Shown: positions 45,472 to 55,040 of the stretch, in pieces
Layout of the letters: each line of letters begins with the position of its first letter
Numbering within the stretch: position 1 is the first letter of the stretch
DNA from: Acidimicrobiaceae bacterium
GTDB lineage: Bacteria > Actinomycetota > Acidimicrobiia > Acidimicrobiales > Aldehydirespiratoraceae
Direction of reading: 5' to 3'
NCBI GenBank assembly: GCA_009837445.1
Contig: VXTM01000038.1
Location: 90,247 to 154,246 of the forward strand
DNA: 64,000 nt
Made by a program: the position numbers and the translations under genes
Notes under the pieces: generated by a model
What the model was told of the DNA's origin: nothing
What the model saw: only the letters and a program-made list of their open reading frames with translations
Databases searched by the model: none

Positions 45472-46740
45472 GTGAGGTCAGAACGGATCAGTCCACTCCT
45501 CGAGCAGTACCGGCCGGGCTACGGGCTGCCGGCGGGGTTCTACACCGATCCCGACGTGTGGGCCGCCGACATAGAGGTTCTAGAACCGCTGTGGTACATG
45601 GCGGGCCATAGCTCTGAGATTCCCGAACCGGGTGACACCAAGCTCGTTTCGCTGTTCGGAGAGTCGATAATCGTCGTGCGAGGTAACGACCGAGTGGTCC
45701 GCGCCTTCTACAACGTTTGCAGCCATCGGGCCGCCCGCCTCTGCACCGATAGCGCCCAGGGTCTGCGCCAGTTCACCTGCCCCTACCACAACTGGAGCTA
45801 CGGACTAGACGGCAAGGTCAAGTCTCGCCGCCTCGAGGTGGTCTTCGACGAGACGTTCGACCCGGACGCCCACAATCTGCGTCCCTGTCACCTGCGGGTC
45901 TTCGAGGGCCTGATCTTCCTGTCGATTGCGGACACGCCCACCGACTTCGACACGACCTACCAGCCCTTCCAAGACGTCTTCGACTTCTACGGGATCGCCG
46001 ACGCCAAGGTGATCCGGGTCCACGGCTTCCCAGTGGCCGCCAACTGGAAGACCCTCGTTGAAAACACCATCGACCCGTATCACGTGCCGGTCGTCCATCC
46101 CAACTTCACCAAGACCCGCACTCCGGCCTACTGGCAGGCGGCCGCATCCACCCGGACCGCGGAAGTGATCGCGGCCGCGGCCGAAGCAGAGCAGGAGATG
46201 AAGGAATGGGAGGCCGCCCTGACCCAACTCCCCGACGCGACCGGGGTGATCGTCCAAGCCGGCGAGCACGACGATCAGTTCCGCTGGCTGGTACGCGGTC
46301 CACTGGCGCCCGGATATGAGTCCGAGACGATCGGCGGCAAGCGGGTGGCCCCGCTGATGGGCCGATTCACCGAGTCCGACGAGGCGTCGGTGTTCTCCAA
46401 CTTCAACCCGCTGGACTCGCTGTTCATGTCGGTGGACCACGCCACCATCTTCAGCATCAGGCCCCTGGCTCACGACCGGATCTACTGGCAGACGACGTGG
46501 CTGGTCGACAAGAACGCCCAAGAGGGGCGGGACTACGACATCGACGAGGTGTGCGAGTTCTACACCGAAGTCAACGACGAGGACTTCCCGATCTGGGAGC
46601 GGACCTACCAGGGTGCAACGTCGCGCGCCTACCGTCCCGGTCGCCTCGCCCCCCAAGAGAGCTTCATCGGAGACTTCCAGCGGTGGTACGTCCGCCAGCT
46701 TCGCCAAAGGGTTGGTGAGCCCGAGCCGGTGTCGGCCTAA
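45472..46740 (+). CDS. Rieske non-heme iron oxygenase, alpha subunit
   Basis: 422-residue ring-hydroxylating-type oxygenase, GTG start behind GGGAGGAGA. Rieske ligands: CSHRAARLC near residue 83 and CPYHNWSYG near residue 104. Catalytic iron motif: ENTIDPYHVPVVHPNF near residue 202, with the two His. The C-terminal half is longer than in the oxygenase at 33226. No reductase or ferredoxin is adjacent. It begins the second transcription unit of the TetR-linked cluster, with two operators upstream, and is followed by SDR, SnoaL-like, SDR and AroM-like genes. Substrate unknown. Confidence 0.87.
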   Translation: MRSERISPLLEQYRPGYGLPAGFYTDPDVWAADIEVLEPLWYMAGHSSEIPEPGDTKLVSLFGESIIVVRGNDRVVRAFYNVCSHRAARLCTDSAQGLRQFTCPYHNWSYGLDGKVKSRRLEVVFDETFDPDAHNLRPCHLRVFEGLIFLSIADTPTDFDTTYQPFQDVFDFYGIADAKVIRVHGFPVAANWKTLVENTIDPYHVPVVHPNFTKTRTPAYWQAAASTRTAEVIAAAAEAEQEMKEWEAALTQLPDATGVIVQAGEHDDQFRWLVRGPLAPGYESETIGGKRVAPLMGRFTESDEASVFSNFNPLDSLFMSVDHATIFSIRPLAHDRIYWQTTWLVDKNAQEGRDYDIDEVCEFYTEVNDEDFPIWERTYQGATSRAYRPGRLAPQESFIGDFQRWYVRQLRQRVGEPEPVSA

Positions 46741-46792
46741 TCGCGCCGGTGCGGCCACACTGGCGACGGAATCCGATCCGCTAGGGGGACCC

Positions 46793-47545
46793 ATGACACA
46801 GATGGACGGCAAGATCGCCGTCGTCACCGGGGCCGGCCAAGGGCTGGGGGCCGAATCGGCCCGGACTCTCGCTCGTCACGGCGCGAGCGTCCTTGTCTGT
46901 GACATCAACCCCGAGACTTGCCGGGCGGTGGCCGCCGAGATCGGAACCATGGCGGCCGCGTTCGAACTCGACGTGACGGACGAGGGCCAGTGGGCCGATG
47001 CAGTCCGGTACTGCGAGGACACCTTCGGCCCTCCCAACGTGCTGGTCAACAACGCCGGCATCGCGCGGTTCTCGCCGCTCGAGAGCACATCCTTGGAGCT
47101 GTACGAGCAGACGATGGCGGTCAACACGACCGGCGTGTTCCTCGGGATGCGAGCCGTGTTCGAGCCCATGAGGCGCAACGGCGGCGGTTCGATCGTCAAC
47201 ATCTCATCAGCGAACGGGTTCATCGCTTCCGACGAGGTCGGCGCCTACGTCACCAGCAAGTTCGCGGTCCGGGGCCTCACCCGGAGCGCGGCCTTCGAAT
47301 GGGGCCGCCACGGCATCCGCGTCAACAGCGTCTGCCCCGGCATGATCGACACTGAGATGATGATCGAGGAGGAGGCGTCCTACACCCACAAGATCACCAC
47401 CCTCGAACGCGTCGGCCGGCCCCACGAGATCGCCAACACCGTCCTGTTCCTCGCCTCGGACCAGTCCAGCTACGCCACCGGCGCCGACTTCGTGATCGAC
47501 GGCGGCGTTATGGCCGGCGTCCGCGTCCGCGAAGAGAGCGAGTGA
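46793..47545 (+). CDS. SDR family oxidoreductase
   Basis: 250-residue classical SDR: TGAGQGLGAE near residue 13, VNNAGIARF, catalytic ISSANGF and YVTSK, end motif ATGADFVIDGG. A GGGGG stretch precedes the ATG. It follows the Rieske oxygenase by 52 bp and could rearomatise or oxidise its diol/alcohol product; inference from context. Confidence 0.85.
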   Translation: MTQMDGKIAVVTGAGQGLGAESARTLARHGASVLVCDINPETCRAVAAEIGTMAAAFELDVTDEGQWADAVRYCEDTFGPPNVLVNNAGIARFSPLESTSLELYEQTMAVNTTGVFLGMRAVFEPMRRNGGGSIVNISSANGFIASDEVGAYVTSKFAVRGLTRSAAFEWGRHGIRVNSVCPGMIDTEMMIEEEASYTHKITTLERVGRPHEIANTVLFLASDQSSYATGADFVIDGGVMAGVRVREESE

Positions 47546-47573
47546 CCGGAATCTCCCGGAGAGGACCACAGCG

Positions 47574-47960
47574 ATGACCGACAAGAGATCCAAGCCGAAC
47601 GTCGAGCGGCTGTATGAGTGCTTGACCGACGGCCGCTACGAGGAGGCCCGGACCTTTCTCCACCCGGACTATCACTCCAACACCCAGCCGTATGAGACCA
47701 GCGCCGATGCGCTGTTCGAGGAGGTTGAGGCGATCAAGCAGGCCATGACGTCCCTCAAGCGCGAAACGATCCTGACCATGGTCGACGGCGACATGGAGGT
47801 GATCCTGCAACGGGTCGAGGGCATCGACCCGTCCTCGGGCGACACCGTCGCCTACCGCTCGGCCGACTTCTTCCGCAAGGCTGGCGACGGGCGCTTCATC
47901 GAGCACTGGGACGCGATCACCTTCGACGGTGACGATCTGTTCGACAGTATCGAGTTGTAG
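47574..47960 (+). CDS. SnoaL-like/NTF2-fold small protein
   Basis: 128-residue protein with the SnoaL-like pattern NVERLYECLTDGRYEEARTFLHPDYHSN at the start and a closing strand FIEHWDAITFDG. Similar small proteins act as cyclases, isomerases or dehydratases. Ribosome site GGAGAGGA upstream. Lies between two SDR genes in the Rieske cluster, 28 and 13 bp from its neighbours, so it is almost surely co-transcribed. Specific function unknown. Confidence 0.72.
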   Translation: MTDKRSKPNVERLYECLTDGRYEEARTFLHPDYHSNTQPYETSADALFEEVEAIKQAMTSLKRETILTMVDGDMEVILQRVEGIDPSSGDTVAYRSADFFRKAGDGRFIEHWDAITFDGDDLFDSIEL

Positions 47961-47973
47961 GGGGCCGGGTCGC

Positions 47974-48771
47974 ATGAGCCTCGACGGGAAGGTCGCGATC
48001 GTCACCGGTGCCTCCCACCAGCGCGGCATGGGTGCGGCCGTAGCCGCCAAGCTCGCGTCGATGGGCTCGGCGGTGGCCCTGGTCGACCTCGAGAGCACCG
48101 CCGAAGCGCTGGCCGAGCAGGAGGCCGGCATCGTGGCGTCGGGCGGCCGGGCCCTGGCCGTGCCCGCCGACGCCACCGACGGTGACTCAGTGCAGTCCTG
48201 CGTGGCCACGGTCACCGAGCAGCTGGGACCTCCGGAGATCCTGGTCAACAACGCAGGCGTGGGGATCGGCAGCCACCGGCTGCTGGAGAACTCCGAGGAG
48301 GTCTGGTCACAGACGCTGGCGGTCAACCTCATGGGGGTCAACCGGTTCAGCTGCGCGGTCATCCCCCACATGCAGGCTGCCGGCGGTGGGGTCATCGTCA
48401 ACAACTCGTCGATGTCGGGGCTGGGCGCCATCGGCGGCATACCGGCGCCCTACACCGCCAGCAAGCACGCCGTGATCGGGTTGACCAAGGCCATCGCGCT
48501 GGAGTTCGGCCCCGACAACATCCGGTGCGTGGCCATCTGCCCCGGCTCGGTCAAAACCCAGCTGCACGACCGGGTCATGGAGATGCACATGGACATGCAC
48601 GGCCTGTCGTACGAGGAGGCAGAGGAGTTGGAGGTCAGCTTCATCCCACTGGGTTACTCGTGCGAGCCCGAGGAGGTAGCCGGCGTGGTGGCCTTCCTGG
48701 TCGGACCCGAGGGCCGCTACCTGACCGGCGTGAGCATCCCGATCGCGGGCGGGATGGCGCCGGGGCTGTAG
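47974..48771 (+). CDS. SDR family oxidoreductase (long glycine-loop variant)
   Basis: 265-residue SDR with a lengthened cofactor loop TGASHQRGMGAA near residue 11, LVNNAGVG, catalytic NNSSMSG and YTASK, and LTGVSIPIAGG at the end. The ATG is preceded by a G-rich site. It follows the SnoaL-like gene by 13 bp. Substrate unknown; the loop variant is shared with the SDRs at 49542 and 59807. Confidence 0.83.
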   Translation: MSLDGKVAIVTGASHQRGMGAAVAAKLASMGSAVALVDLESTAEALAEQEAGIVASGGRALAVPADATDGDSVQSCVATVTEQLGPPEILVNNAGVGIGSHRLLENSEEVWSQTLAVNLMGVNRFSCAVIPHMQAAGGGVIVNNSSMSGLGAIGGIPAPYTASKHAVIGLTKAIALEFGPDNIRCVAICPGSVKTQLHDRVMEMHMDMHGLSYEEAEELEVSFIPLGYSCEPEEVAGVVAFLVGPEGRYLTGVSIPIAGGMAPGL

Positions 48772-48810
48772 TCGTTCGCGGCGGACCGCCATGAAGACCT
48801 GAACAGGGAG

Positions 48811-49518
48811 ATGACAATGACAAGAATCGGAGTGCTGGTCCCCTACCGGTCCGACCCGGAGATGGTCGCATTCGTCAGAGAGCACCTCGACCTCGAGGCG
48901 GACCTGGTGGTCTGCGGCTCCCAGGACGGCATGACCGACGAGGAGCTGAGGGCCCTGTCCGAAGGGGTGGAGCCCAACTCCTACGCCGAGATCCTCGAGG
49001 ACGGATCGACGGTCAACCTCACCCACGAGGTCGTGCTCGACGGGATGCAGAAACAGGCGCGGCGACTGCTGGAGGACGGATGCGACGCGGTGATGATCTG
49101 CTGCACGCTCCCGTGGGAGGAGCTTGACGCCATGGAGGGCGTGGTCACTCCCTACACGATCCTCGAGGACACCGCGGCCACCATCGCCACCGAGGGCGGC
49201 GCCGTCGGCGTCATCCAGCCGGTCGAGGCAGCCATGGAAGAGGAAGTCAAGCACTGGCTGGCCCTCGGCGAACGCCGCGGGCTGGACATCCACGCCCGTT
49301 ACGCCGCTCCGCAGGTGCCCGGCGAGGATGTGGTCTTCACCGACGACCAGTTCGCCGAGGTGGCCCGCTCACTGGCCGATCAGGATGTCGACGTGATCGT
49401 GATGGACTGCATGGCCTACACCGAGCACCACCGGGCCGTGGTGGCCGGGGCTTCAGGCAAGCCGGTCCTGCGGGCGATGCAGCTCACCGGGATGGTCACC
49501 GAGCACGCCTACTGTTGA
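48811..49518 (+). CDS. AroM / Asp-Glu racemase-like family protein
   Basis: 235-residue protein of the aspartate/glutamate racemase superfamily, closest in pattern to AroM or maleate isomerase-like members. Candidate catalytic cysteines are in VMICCTLPW near residue 92 and VMDCMAYTEHHR near residue 200, the two-lobe Cys pair typical of the superfamily. Start ATG behind AGGGAG. Last gene of the Rieske cluster; an isomerase or decarboxylase step on a diacid is plausible but not shown. Ends convergently with an SDR (23 bp). Confidence 0.68.
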   Translation: MTMTRIGVLVPYRSDPEMVAFVREHLDLEADLVVCGSQDGMTDEELRALSEGVEPNSYAEILEDGSTVNLTHEVVLDGMQKQARRLLEDGCDAVMICCTLPWEELDAMEGVVTPYTILEDTAATIATEGGAVGVIQPVEAAMEEEVKHWLALGERRGLDIHARYAAPQVPGEDVVFTDDQFAEVARSLADQDVDVIVMDCMAYTEHHRAVVAGASGKPVLRAMQLTGMVTEHAYC

Positions 49519-49541
49519 CCGTCTCCGCCCCGGGGCACCCT

Positions 49542-50408
49542 CTAGGCCCCGCCGATGCTGATCCCGCCGTCCACTCTGAGCGTGATGCCGGTGATGAACT
49601 TGGCGCCGGGGGTGCAAAGGAAGGCGACCGCCTCGGCGATGTCTTGAGGGGTGGCGTAGCGGGCCGGAAGGCTGGCCATGTCCTTCATCGTCTGGATGAC
49701 CTGCGCAGCGCTGTCGCCGAAACCGCGCTCGCTGAAGAGCTCCGCCTCGCGCTGGCTGATGTCGGTCCACACATTGCCCGGACAGACCGCGTTCACCCGG
49801 ATGTTGTCCGGGCCGAACTCCTCGGCCATCACCTTCATCATCCCGACCGCACCGTGTTTGGTGCCGCTGTAGCAGCCTCCACCGGCGAACGCGACGAGGC
49901 CGGCCACTGAGGTGTTCTGCACGATCGACCCGCCGCCCCGCTCGCGCATGTGGGGCAACACGGCCGCGGCGAAGTCGACCGGCGCCTTGAGGTTCACCCG
50001 GTAGGAGGCATCCCATATATCGTCGGTGAGCTCGGCAATGAAGTGGCCGTGCACCGACCCGGCGTTGTTCACCAGGATGTCGATCCCGCCGAAGGCCTCC
50101 AGCGCGGCATCGACGACCCTGTCGATCTCAGCCTTGTCGGTGATGTCGGCGGTGACCCCGATGGCATCGGTTCCAAGCGCTGTGACTTCCTCGACGGCTT
50201 CAGCAAGCATCTCGCCGGACCCGACGCCGAGCCCCTCGTAGTTGTAGCGGGGGTCGTCGCCCTCCAGGTCCGTCATCACCAGCTTGGCGCCCCGCACCGC
50301 CAGCGCCTTGGAGATGGCCCGACCCTGGCCGTTGGGCCGGGACGCCCCGGTGACGATGGCCACCTGGCCCTCCAGCGATTGGGACTTGCGCAGCTCCTCG
50401 ATGTTCAT
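49542..50408 (-). CDS. SDR family oxidoreductase
   Basis: 288-residue SDR with extended cofactor loop TGASRPNGQGRA near residue 20, LVNNAGS, catalytic QNTSVAG and YSGTK, end motif ITGITLRVDGG. Last gene of the minus-strand run that starts with the Liv-type importer. The 43-bp gap to the FadH-like gene fits co-transcription. Substrate unknown. Confidence 0.83.
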   Translation of the reverse strand: MNIEELRKSQSLEGQVAIVTGASRPNGQGRAISKALAVRGAKLVMTDLEGDDPRYNYEGLGVGSGEMLAEAVEEVTALGTDAIGVTADITDKAEIDRVVDAALEAFGGIDILVNNAGSVHGHFIAELTDDIWDASYRVNLKAPVDFAAAVLPHMRERGGGSIVQNTSVAGLVAFAGGGCYSGTKHGAVGMMKVMAEEFGPDNIRVNAVCPGNVWTDISQREAELFSERGFGDSAAQVIQTMKDMASLPARYATPQDIAEAVAFLCTPGAKFITGITLRVDGGISIGGA

Positions 50409-50451
50409 GGCAGGGATCCTGACTCTCTCACTCGGCCGGCATACAACTGGC

Positions 50452-52422
50452 TCAGATGAGGCGGCCGATGCGGCCCCCCTCGAAGATGGCCGCGTCGGTG
50501 GTGCGCGGCGCCACGCAGTCGCCGATGCGGTGCAGTTCCGGGACGCAGCCCTTGAGGCTGTGGTACAGGCCGTCGTCGGCGACGCCGCCGAAGCAGCTCA
50601 CCAGCGTGTCGCACTCGAGCGTGAAGGACGTGCCGGTAAGCATGTCCACACCCTCAACACGGCCCGGCGAGAAGCGGGTCAGGGCGCTCATCGCTCGCAT
50701 GGAGGCCACGCCCTTCGAGACGATCCGCGACACGACCGTGTGCACGGTCTGAGCCTCGGCCTTAGCGCCCGGGGAGGCAGCGGGCACCACCAGGTCGACC
50801 CGGTGGCCGCGGTCCAGCAGCGTGTCGGCGGCGGTCAGCCCCTGCAAGTAGTTGTCCCCCGCATACACCACGACCCGTTGCCCCGGCTCCACCTCGGAGC
50901 TGAGAACTGAGCGCACATCGACGGAGGCCTCAACGCCTTCAAGCGCCGGCAGGTGCTCGAAGGGCCGGGTGCGGGCCACCGATCCCGTGGCGATCACCAC
51001 CGCGTCGGGACGCTGCGCTTGCACATCGGCCGCTGACACCGCGGTGCTGAGGCGGAGGTCCACTCCGAGCGCGTCGAGGCGATTGGAGTAGTAGCGGTGA
51101 ACGTCTCCCCACTCACCCCGACCACTGCCGCGTTCGATGATGCGGATCTGCCCGCCGATCACCTCGGCCCGGTCGAGCAGCGTCACCCGATGGCCGCGCT
51201 CGGCCAGCACCCGAGCCGCCTCGCAACCGGCCGGACCCGCGCCGATCACCATCACCGCCTTGGGCGCCGGCGCGGGCTGCATCCGCGCCCAGAACGGATC
51301 GAACTCGCGCCCGGAAACCGGGTTCTGGATGCAGCTGATCGGCAGGTGGTGCTCAAGGTTGCCGATGCAGCGCTGGTTGCATCCGATGCACCAGCGGATC
51401 TCGTCGATGCGGTCGGCGCGGGCCTTGCGGGGCATGTCGGGGTCACAAATCGTGGCCCGTGTCATGGCCACCAGGTCGGCTCGGCCCTCGGCGACGATGC
51501 TCTCGGCCATGGCGGGATCCTTGATCCGCCCAGCCACTAGGACTGGCACCTGCACCGCCTGCCTGACGCTTTCGGCGAGATGTACGTCGCATCCCGGCGC
51601 GACGTACAGCGTCGGGTCCAGCACTCCCTCGCTCGCGTACGTGCCGCTGACGACGCTGAGATAGTCGACCAACCCGGACGCCTCGAACGCGGCCGCCACC
51701 AGCGGAGCGTCGGCGGCCGCCAGGCCGCCCTCCACGCGCTCGTCGGCGACCATCCGGACACCGAGAGCCATGCCGGGGCCGATCACGTCCCGCACCCGGG
51801 CGACCACCTCCAGCGGATAGCGCATCCGAGCGGTGAGATCACCTCCGTAGCTGTCGTCGCGGCGGTTGGTGGTGGGCGTGATGAACGATGACAGCAAGTA
51901 GCCGTAGGCGGCGTGCACCTCGATGCCGTCGAAGCCGGCGTCCGCGCAGATCGCGGCGGCCTCGGCGAACGACTCGGCGACCTCGGCGAGGTCCTCGGGC
52001 TCCATCTCCTTCGGCGTCTCGGCGATGGCCGGGCAAGCGATGGCCGAGGGTGCCAGCAGCGGCTCCATGTCCTCGCCGCTGTCCCAGTACTGGCGCCCGC
52101 CGTGGGCGAGTTGGGCGAAGACTGCCGTGCCGTGGGCCTTGATGGCGGCCGTGCCCGCCCGGAACATTTCGGGCTGACCGGGAGCGAAGGCCCAGTCCGA
52201 GCGCGGCCAGCAGATCGACTCGGCGTTGCGGGGATGCACGCGGATGGCGCCGGCGATGATCAGCCCGGCGCCTCCGGCGGCGCGGGCCTCGAGGTACTTG
52301 ATCGTGCGCTCGCTCCACAGTCCGTTGATGTCGAAGTTGTTGTGGTGCGCGCTGACGGCGACGCGGTTGGCGACCTCGACGGGACCGATCCTGATCGGGC
52401 TGAAGAGATGCGGGTACGCCAT
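50452..52422 (-). CDS. FadH/TMADH-like old yellow enzyme with [4Fe-4S] and FAD/NAD domains
   Basis: 656-residue multi-domain flavoenzyme of the 2,4-dienoyl-CoA reductase/trimethylamine dehydrogenase group. Residues about 1-340 form the FMN TIM barrel (FAQLAHGGRQY near 103; HAAYGYLLSSFITPTTNRRDDSYGG near 175). The iron-sulfur cluster motif is CIGCNQRC, eleven residues, then C, near residue 345. The FAD/pyridine nucleotide domain begins at VMVIGAGPAGCEAARVLAERG near residue 390. Enoyl/dienoyl reduction or amine oxidation are possible. Lies 13 bp after the zinc alcohol dehydrogenase gene. Confidence 0.87.
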   Translation of the reverse strand: MAYPHLFSPIRIGPVEVANRVAVSAHHNNFDINGLWSERTIKYLEARAAGGAGLIIAGAIRVHPRNAESICWPRSDWAFAPGQPEMFRAGTAAIKAHGTAVFAQLAHGGRQYWDSGEDMEPLLAPSAIACPAIAETPKEMEPEDLAEVAESFAEAAAICADAGFDGIEVHAAYGYLLSSFITPTTNRRDDSYGGDLTARMRYPLEVVARVRDVIGPGMALGVRMVADERVEGGLAAADAPLVAAAFEASGLVDYLSVVSGTYASEGVLDPTLYVAPGCDVHLAESVRQAVQVPVLVAGRIKDPAMAESIVAEGRADLVAMTRATICDPDMPRKARADRIDEIRWCIGCNQRCIGNLEHHLPISCIQNPVSGREFDPFWARMQPAPAPKAVMVIGAGPAGCEAARVLAERGHRVTLLDRAEVIGGQIRIIERGSGRGEWGDVHRYYSNRLDALGVDLRLSTAVSAADVQAQRPDAVVIATGSVARTRPFEHLPALEGVEASVDVRSVLSSEVEPGQRVVVYAGDNYLQGLTAADTLLDRGHRVDLVVPAASPGAKAEAQTVHTVVSRIVSKGVASMRAMSALTRFSPGRVEGVDMLTGTSFTLECDTLVSCFGGVADDGLYHSLKGCVPELHRIGDCVAPRTTDAAIFEGGRIGRLI

Positions 52423-52435
52423 CGAGGCGGGTTCC

Positions 52436-53563
52436 TTACTCCTGGGGCAGCAGGTAGATCTTGCCGCAGTCCTTGGTGAGCGCGGTCTCGAAGGCCTCGC
52501 CGGCTCGGCTCATCGGATACGTGTGGGTGACGATGGTGTCGATCCAGCCCTGCACGGCTGGGTCGCACAGCATCCGCAGCAGCCCGTCGCGGTCGCGAAA
52601 GCGCACGTCGTGGCCGCCGGTCCAGTTGATGTGGCGGTCCATCATGTCGTTGAGAATGCTCACCGAGTAGCCCTCCGACCCCGTGAAGCCCAGCGAGAAC
52701 AAGGTTCCGTAGCGGCGCAGGCCGGCCATGCAGCGGTCCAGGTAGTACGGCGTCCCCGAGCCCTCGAAGGCCACGTCCGCTCCACGGCGGTCACCGGTCA
52801 CAGCATGGACCTGATCGAGCCAGTCGGGGCTGCCGGGATCGATTACGGCCGTCACACCGAGACGGCGGCACAGCTCCATGCGGTATCGGTTGCGGCCCAG
52901 CACCACCACTGACGCCCCCCGGTGCAGGGCGTTGGCCACCGCGCCCAGCCCGATGAAGCCCACGCCGCCCACCAGCACTACGTCTCCTGCCTTGACGCCG
53001 GACTCCTCGGCGGCTGTGTAGGTGCATCCCAGCGTGCAGTTGGCCGCGGCCGCGTGGTGGAACGACAGGTTGTCGGGCAGCCGCACCACCATGTGCTCGG
53101 GGGCCAGGCGGTAGCGGGCCATGCCGAACCCGCCCGAGGCGCTGCCGTTGACCTTCTCGATGCCGAGCAGGCCAGCAGTCACGTCCTGGGGGGCCATGCC
53201 GTCGTCGTACCCCTCGTACGGGATGCCCAGGCAGTGGGTGGGAGACAGCCCCTGGGTGCACACGAAGCACTTCTGGCAGCTGTTGGCTTGGAACACCACC
53301 ACCCGATCACCCGGCTCGAACCGGGATCCCGGCCGGGTCTCGACGATCGTGCCGACCCCCTCATGGCCGAGATGCTCGGGGCTGTCGTGCCACTCGAACT
53401 GGTGGTCGCGGTAGATGCGGCCCTCGTTACACACCGGCGCCACCGCCACCTCGACGATCACGAACCCCGGCCCGGCTACCGGGTAGGGCTTGGTGGCCAG
53501 GGCCGCGGTGCGAGGCTCGGGGATGGTCAGCACTGTGTTGGTCCTGGCGGGCTCAGTCATCAT
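52436..53563 (-). CDS. Zinc-dependent alcohol dehydrogenase (MDR family)
   Basis: 375-residue medium-chain dehydrogenase: GHEGVG near residue 66 for the catalytic site, four structural-zinc cysteines in SCQKCFVCTQGLSPTHC near residues 94-110, and VLVGGVGFIGLGAVA near 200 for nucleotide. The usual catalytic CxxCGTD region is PVCNEGRIY, so the first zinc shell is atypical. Two adjacent ATGs overlap the upstream LivF stop; the first is listed. Its place directly after transporter genes suggests it handles an imported alcohol or aldehyde. Confidence 0.82.
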   Translation of the reverse strand: MMTEPARTNTVLTIPEPRTAALATKPYPVAGPGFVIVEVAVAPVCNEGRIYRDHQFEWHDSPEHLGHEGVGTIVETRPGSRFEPGDRVVVFQANSCQKCFVCTQGLSPTHCLGIPYEGYDDGMAPQDVTAGLLGIEKVNGSASGGFGMARYRLAPEHMVVRLPDNLSFHHAAAANCTLGCTYTAAEESGVKAGDVVLVGGVGFIGLGAVANALHRGASVVVLGRNRYRMELCRRLGVTAVIDPGSPDWLDQVHAVTGDRRGADVAFEGSGTPYYLDRCMAGLRRYGTLFSLGFTGSEGYSVSILNDMMDRHINWTGGHDVRFRDRDGLLRMLCDPAVQGWIDTIVTHTYPMSRAGEAFETALTKDCGKIYLLPQE

Positions 53564-54282
53564 TCCTCCAGTGATTCGACGCCCAGGTAGCTGGCGTCGA
53601 GTAGGGACCGGTCGGCCAGCAGGTCGGAGGCCGCGCCCTGCATCGCTAGGTCACCGTGATTCAGCACGTAGCCGCGGTCGGACACCTCCAGGGCCAGGTC
53701 CACGTGCTGCTCCACCAGCAACACGCCGGCACCGGTCTCATCGGCGATGCGGCGCACCACCGGCATCAGCTCCTCATAGATCACCGGGGCCAGACCCAGA
53801 CTCATCTCGTCCACCATCAACAGTTTGGGCTCGGCCACGATCGAGCGGGCCAGCGCCAGCATCTGCTGCTCGCCGCCGCTGAGCAGCCCGGCCCGGCGGC
53901 TGATGAGCGGAACGAGGGCGGGGAAGAAGTCCAGGGCCCGGTCGATGTCGACGCGGCCGCGGATCTTGGCCAGTTGGAGATTCTCCCGCACCGTCAGTTG
54001 GAACAGCAGGCCCCGGTTCTCGGGCACGTGGCTCACACCCCAGCGGGCCACCCGGTGGGCCTGACGCAGCCGGGGCACCGGCCGGCCCATGATGGTCACT
54101 GAGCCGGCCAGGATCTGGCCCATGCCCGAGACCGTCATCAGCGTCGTGGTCTTGCCCGCGCCGTTCGGTCCCAGCAACGCCACCACCTCGCCTGCGTCGA
54201 CGTGCAGGCTCAGGCCGCGCACCACCGCCACTCCGTCGTAGCCGGTGTCGAGGTTTTCGATGGTCAGAAGGCGCTCGCTCAT
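53560..54282 (-). CDS. livF: Branched-chain amino acid-type ABC importer ATPase (LivF)
   Basis: 240-residue LivF-type ATPase: Walker A GPNGAGKTTTL near residue 40, signature LSGGEQQMLALARSI, Walker B LLMVDEMSLGL, switch VEQH. The start at 54282 (MSERLLTIENLDTGYDG) overlaps the LivG stop (ATGA). Operates with LivG and the fused permease. HAAT-family importers also carry amides, urea or aromatic acids, so the name gives the family, not the cargo. Confidence 0.88.
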   Translation of the reverse strand: MSERLLTIENLDTGYDGVAVVRGLSLHVDAGEVVALLGPNGAGKTTTLMTVSGMGQILAGSVTIMGRPVPRLRQAHRVARWGVSHVPENRGLLFQLTVRENLQLAKIRGRVDIDRALDFFPALVPLISRRAGLLSGGEQQMLALARSIVAEPKLLMVDEMSLGLAPVIYEELMPVVRRIADETGAGVLLVEQHVDLALEVSDRGYVLNHGDLAMQGAASDLLADRSLLDASYLGVESLEE

Positions 54283-55040
54283 GGCTCGGCCCCGCTGTGG
54301 CCCAGGTAGGCCGCGATAACCTCCGGGTCGTTGCGCATCTCGTCGGGGGTTCCCGAGGCGGTCATCTGGCCGAACACCAGCATGTGGATGTAGTCGCACA
54401 CGTTGAGTACCAGGCCCATGTCGTGGTCGACGAGCAGCATCGTGTAGCCCTGATCCACCAGACCCCGGAGCTGGGCGCCGAACCACTCGGTCTCGGCCTT
54501 GTCGAGCCCGGCGGCGGGCTCGTCCAGCAGCAGGATCTTCGACGACTCGGCCACCAGGGCCCGGCCCACGCCCACCAGCTTGCGCTGGCCCTGCGAAAGC
54601 TCCCGGGGCTGGCGCTCGGCGATGTCGCCCAGGTTGAGCAGATCGAGGACCTCCTCCACCCGCTCTTCACGCTGGCGCGGTCGGAAGTAGTCGAGTAGCG
54701 CCGCGCCCAGGGTGAGTCGGCGGCTGGACACGTCGAGGTTGGAGCGCACCGTGATGTCGTCGAAGAGTTCCAGCGTCTGCCAGGTGCGGGTGAGACCGTC
54801 GTGGGACAGCTGATGGGGTGAGCGCCCGAACACCTCCTCGCCCTCAAGCAGCACCGACCCGAGCGCGTTGTTGGGCAGGAAGCCGGTCACCGCGTCGATG
54901 AAGGTGGTCTTCCCCGCGCCGTTGGGGCCGATCAGCCCGGTGAGCTGGCCCTGACGGCATTCCAGCGACACGTCGTTCACGGCCAGCAGGCCCCCGAAGC
55001 GGACGTTGAGGCCGCGTGTTGCGAGGACGGCGTCAGACAT
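54279..55040 (-). CDS. livG: Branched-chain amino acid-type ABC importer ATPase (LivG)
   Basis: 253-residue LivG-type ATPase: Walker A GPNGAGKTTF near residue 38, LTRTWQTLELFDDITV in the LivG-specific Q-loop region, signature LSQGQRKLVGVGRAL, Walker B ILLLDEPAAGLD, switch VDHD, and the LivG tail MTASGTPDEMRNDPEVIAAYLG. The ATG at 55040 lies 8 nt inside the permease gene end; the next gene overlaps by ATGA. Confidence 0.88.
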   Translation of the reverse strand: MSDAVLATRGLNVRFGGLLAVNDVSLECRQGQLTGLIGPNGAGKTTFIDAVTGFLPNNALGSVLLEGEEVFGRSPHQLSHDGLTRTWQTLELFDDITVRSNLDVSSRRLTLGAALLDYFRPRQREERVEEVLDLLNLGDIAERQPRELSQGQRKLVGVGRALVAESSKILLLDEPAAGLDKAETEWFGAQLRGLVDQGYTMLLVDHDMGLVLNVCDYIHMLVFGQMTASGTPDEMRNDPEVIAAYLGHSGAEP

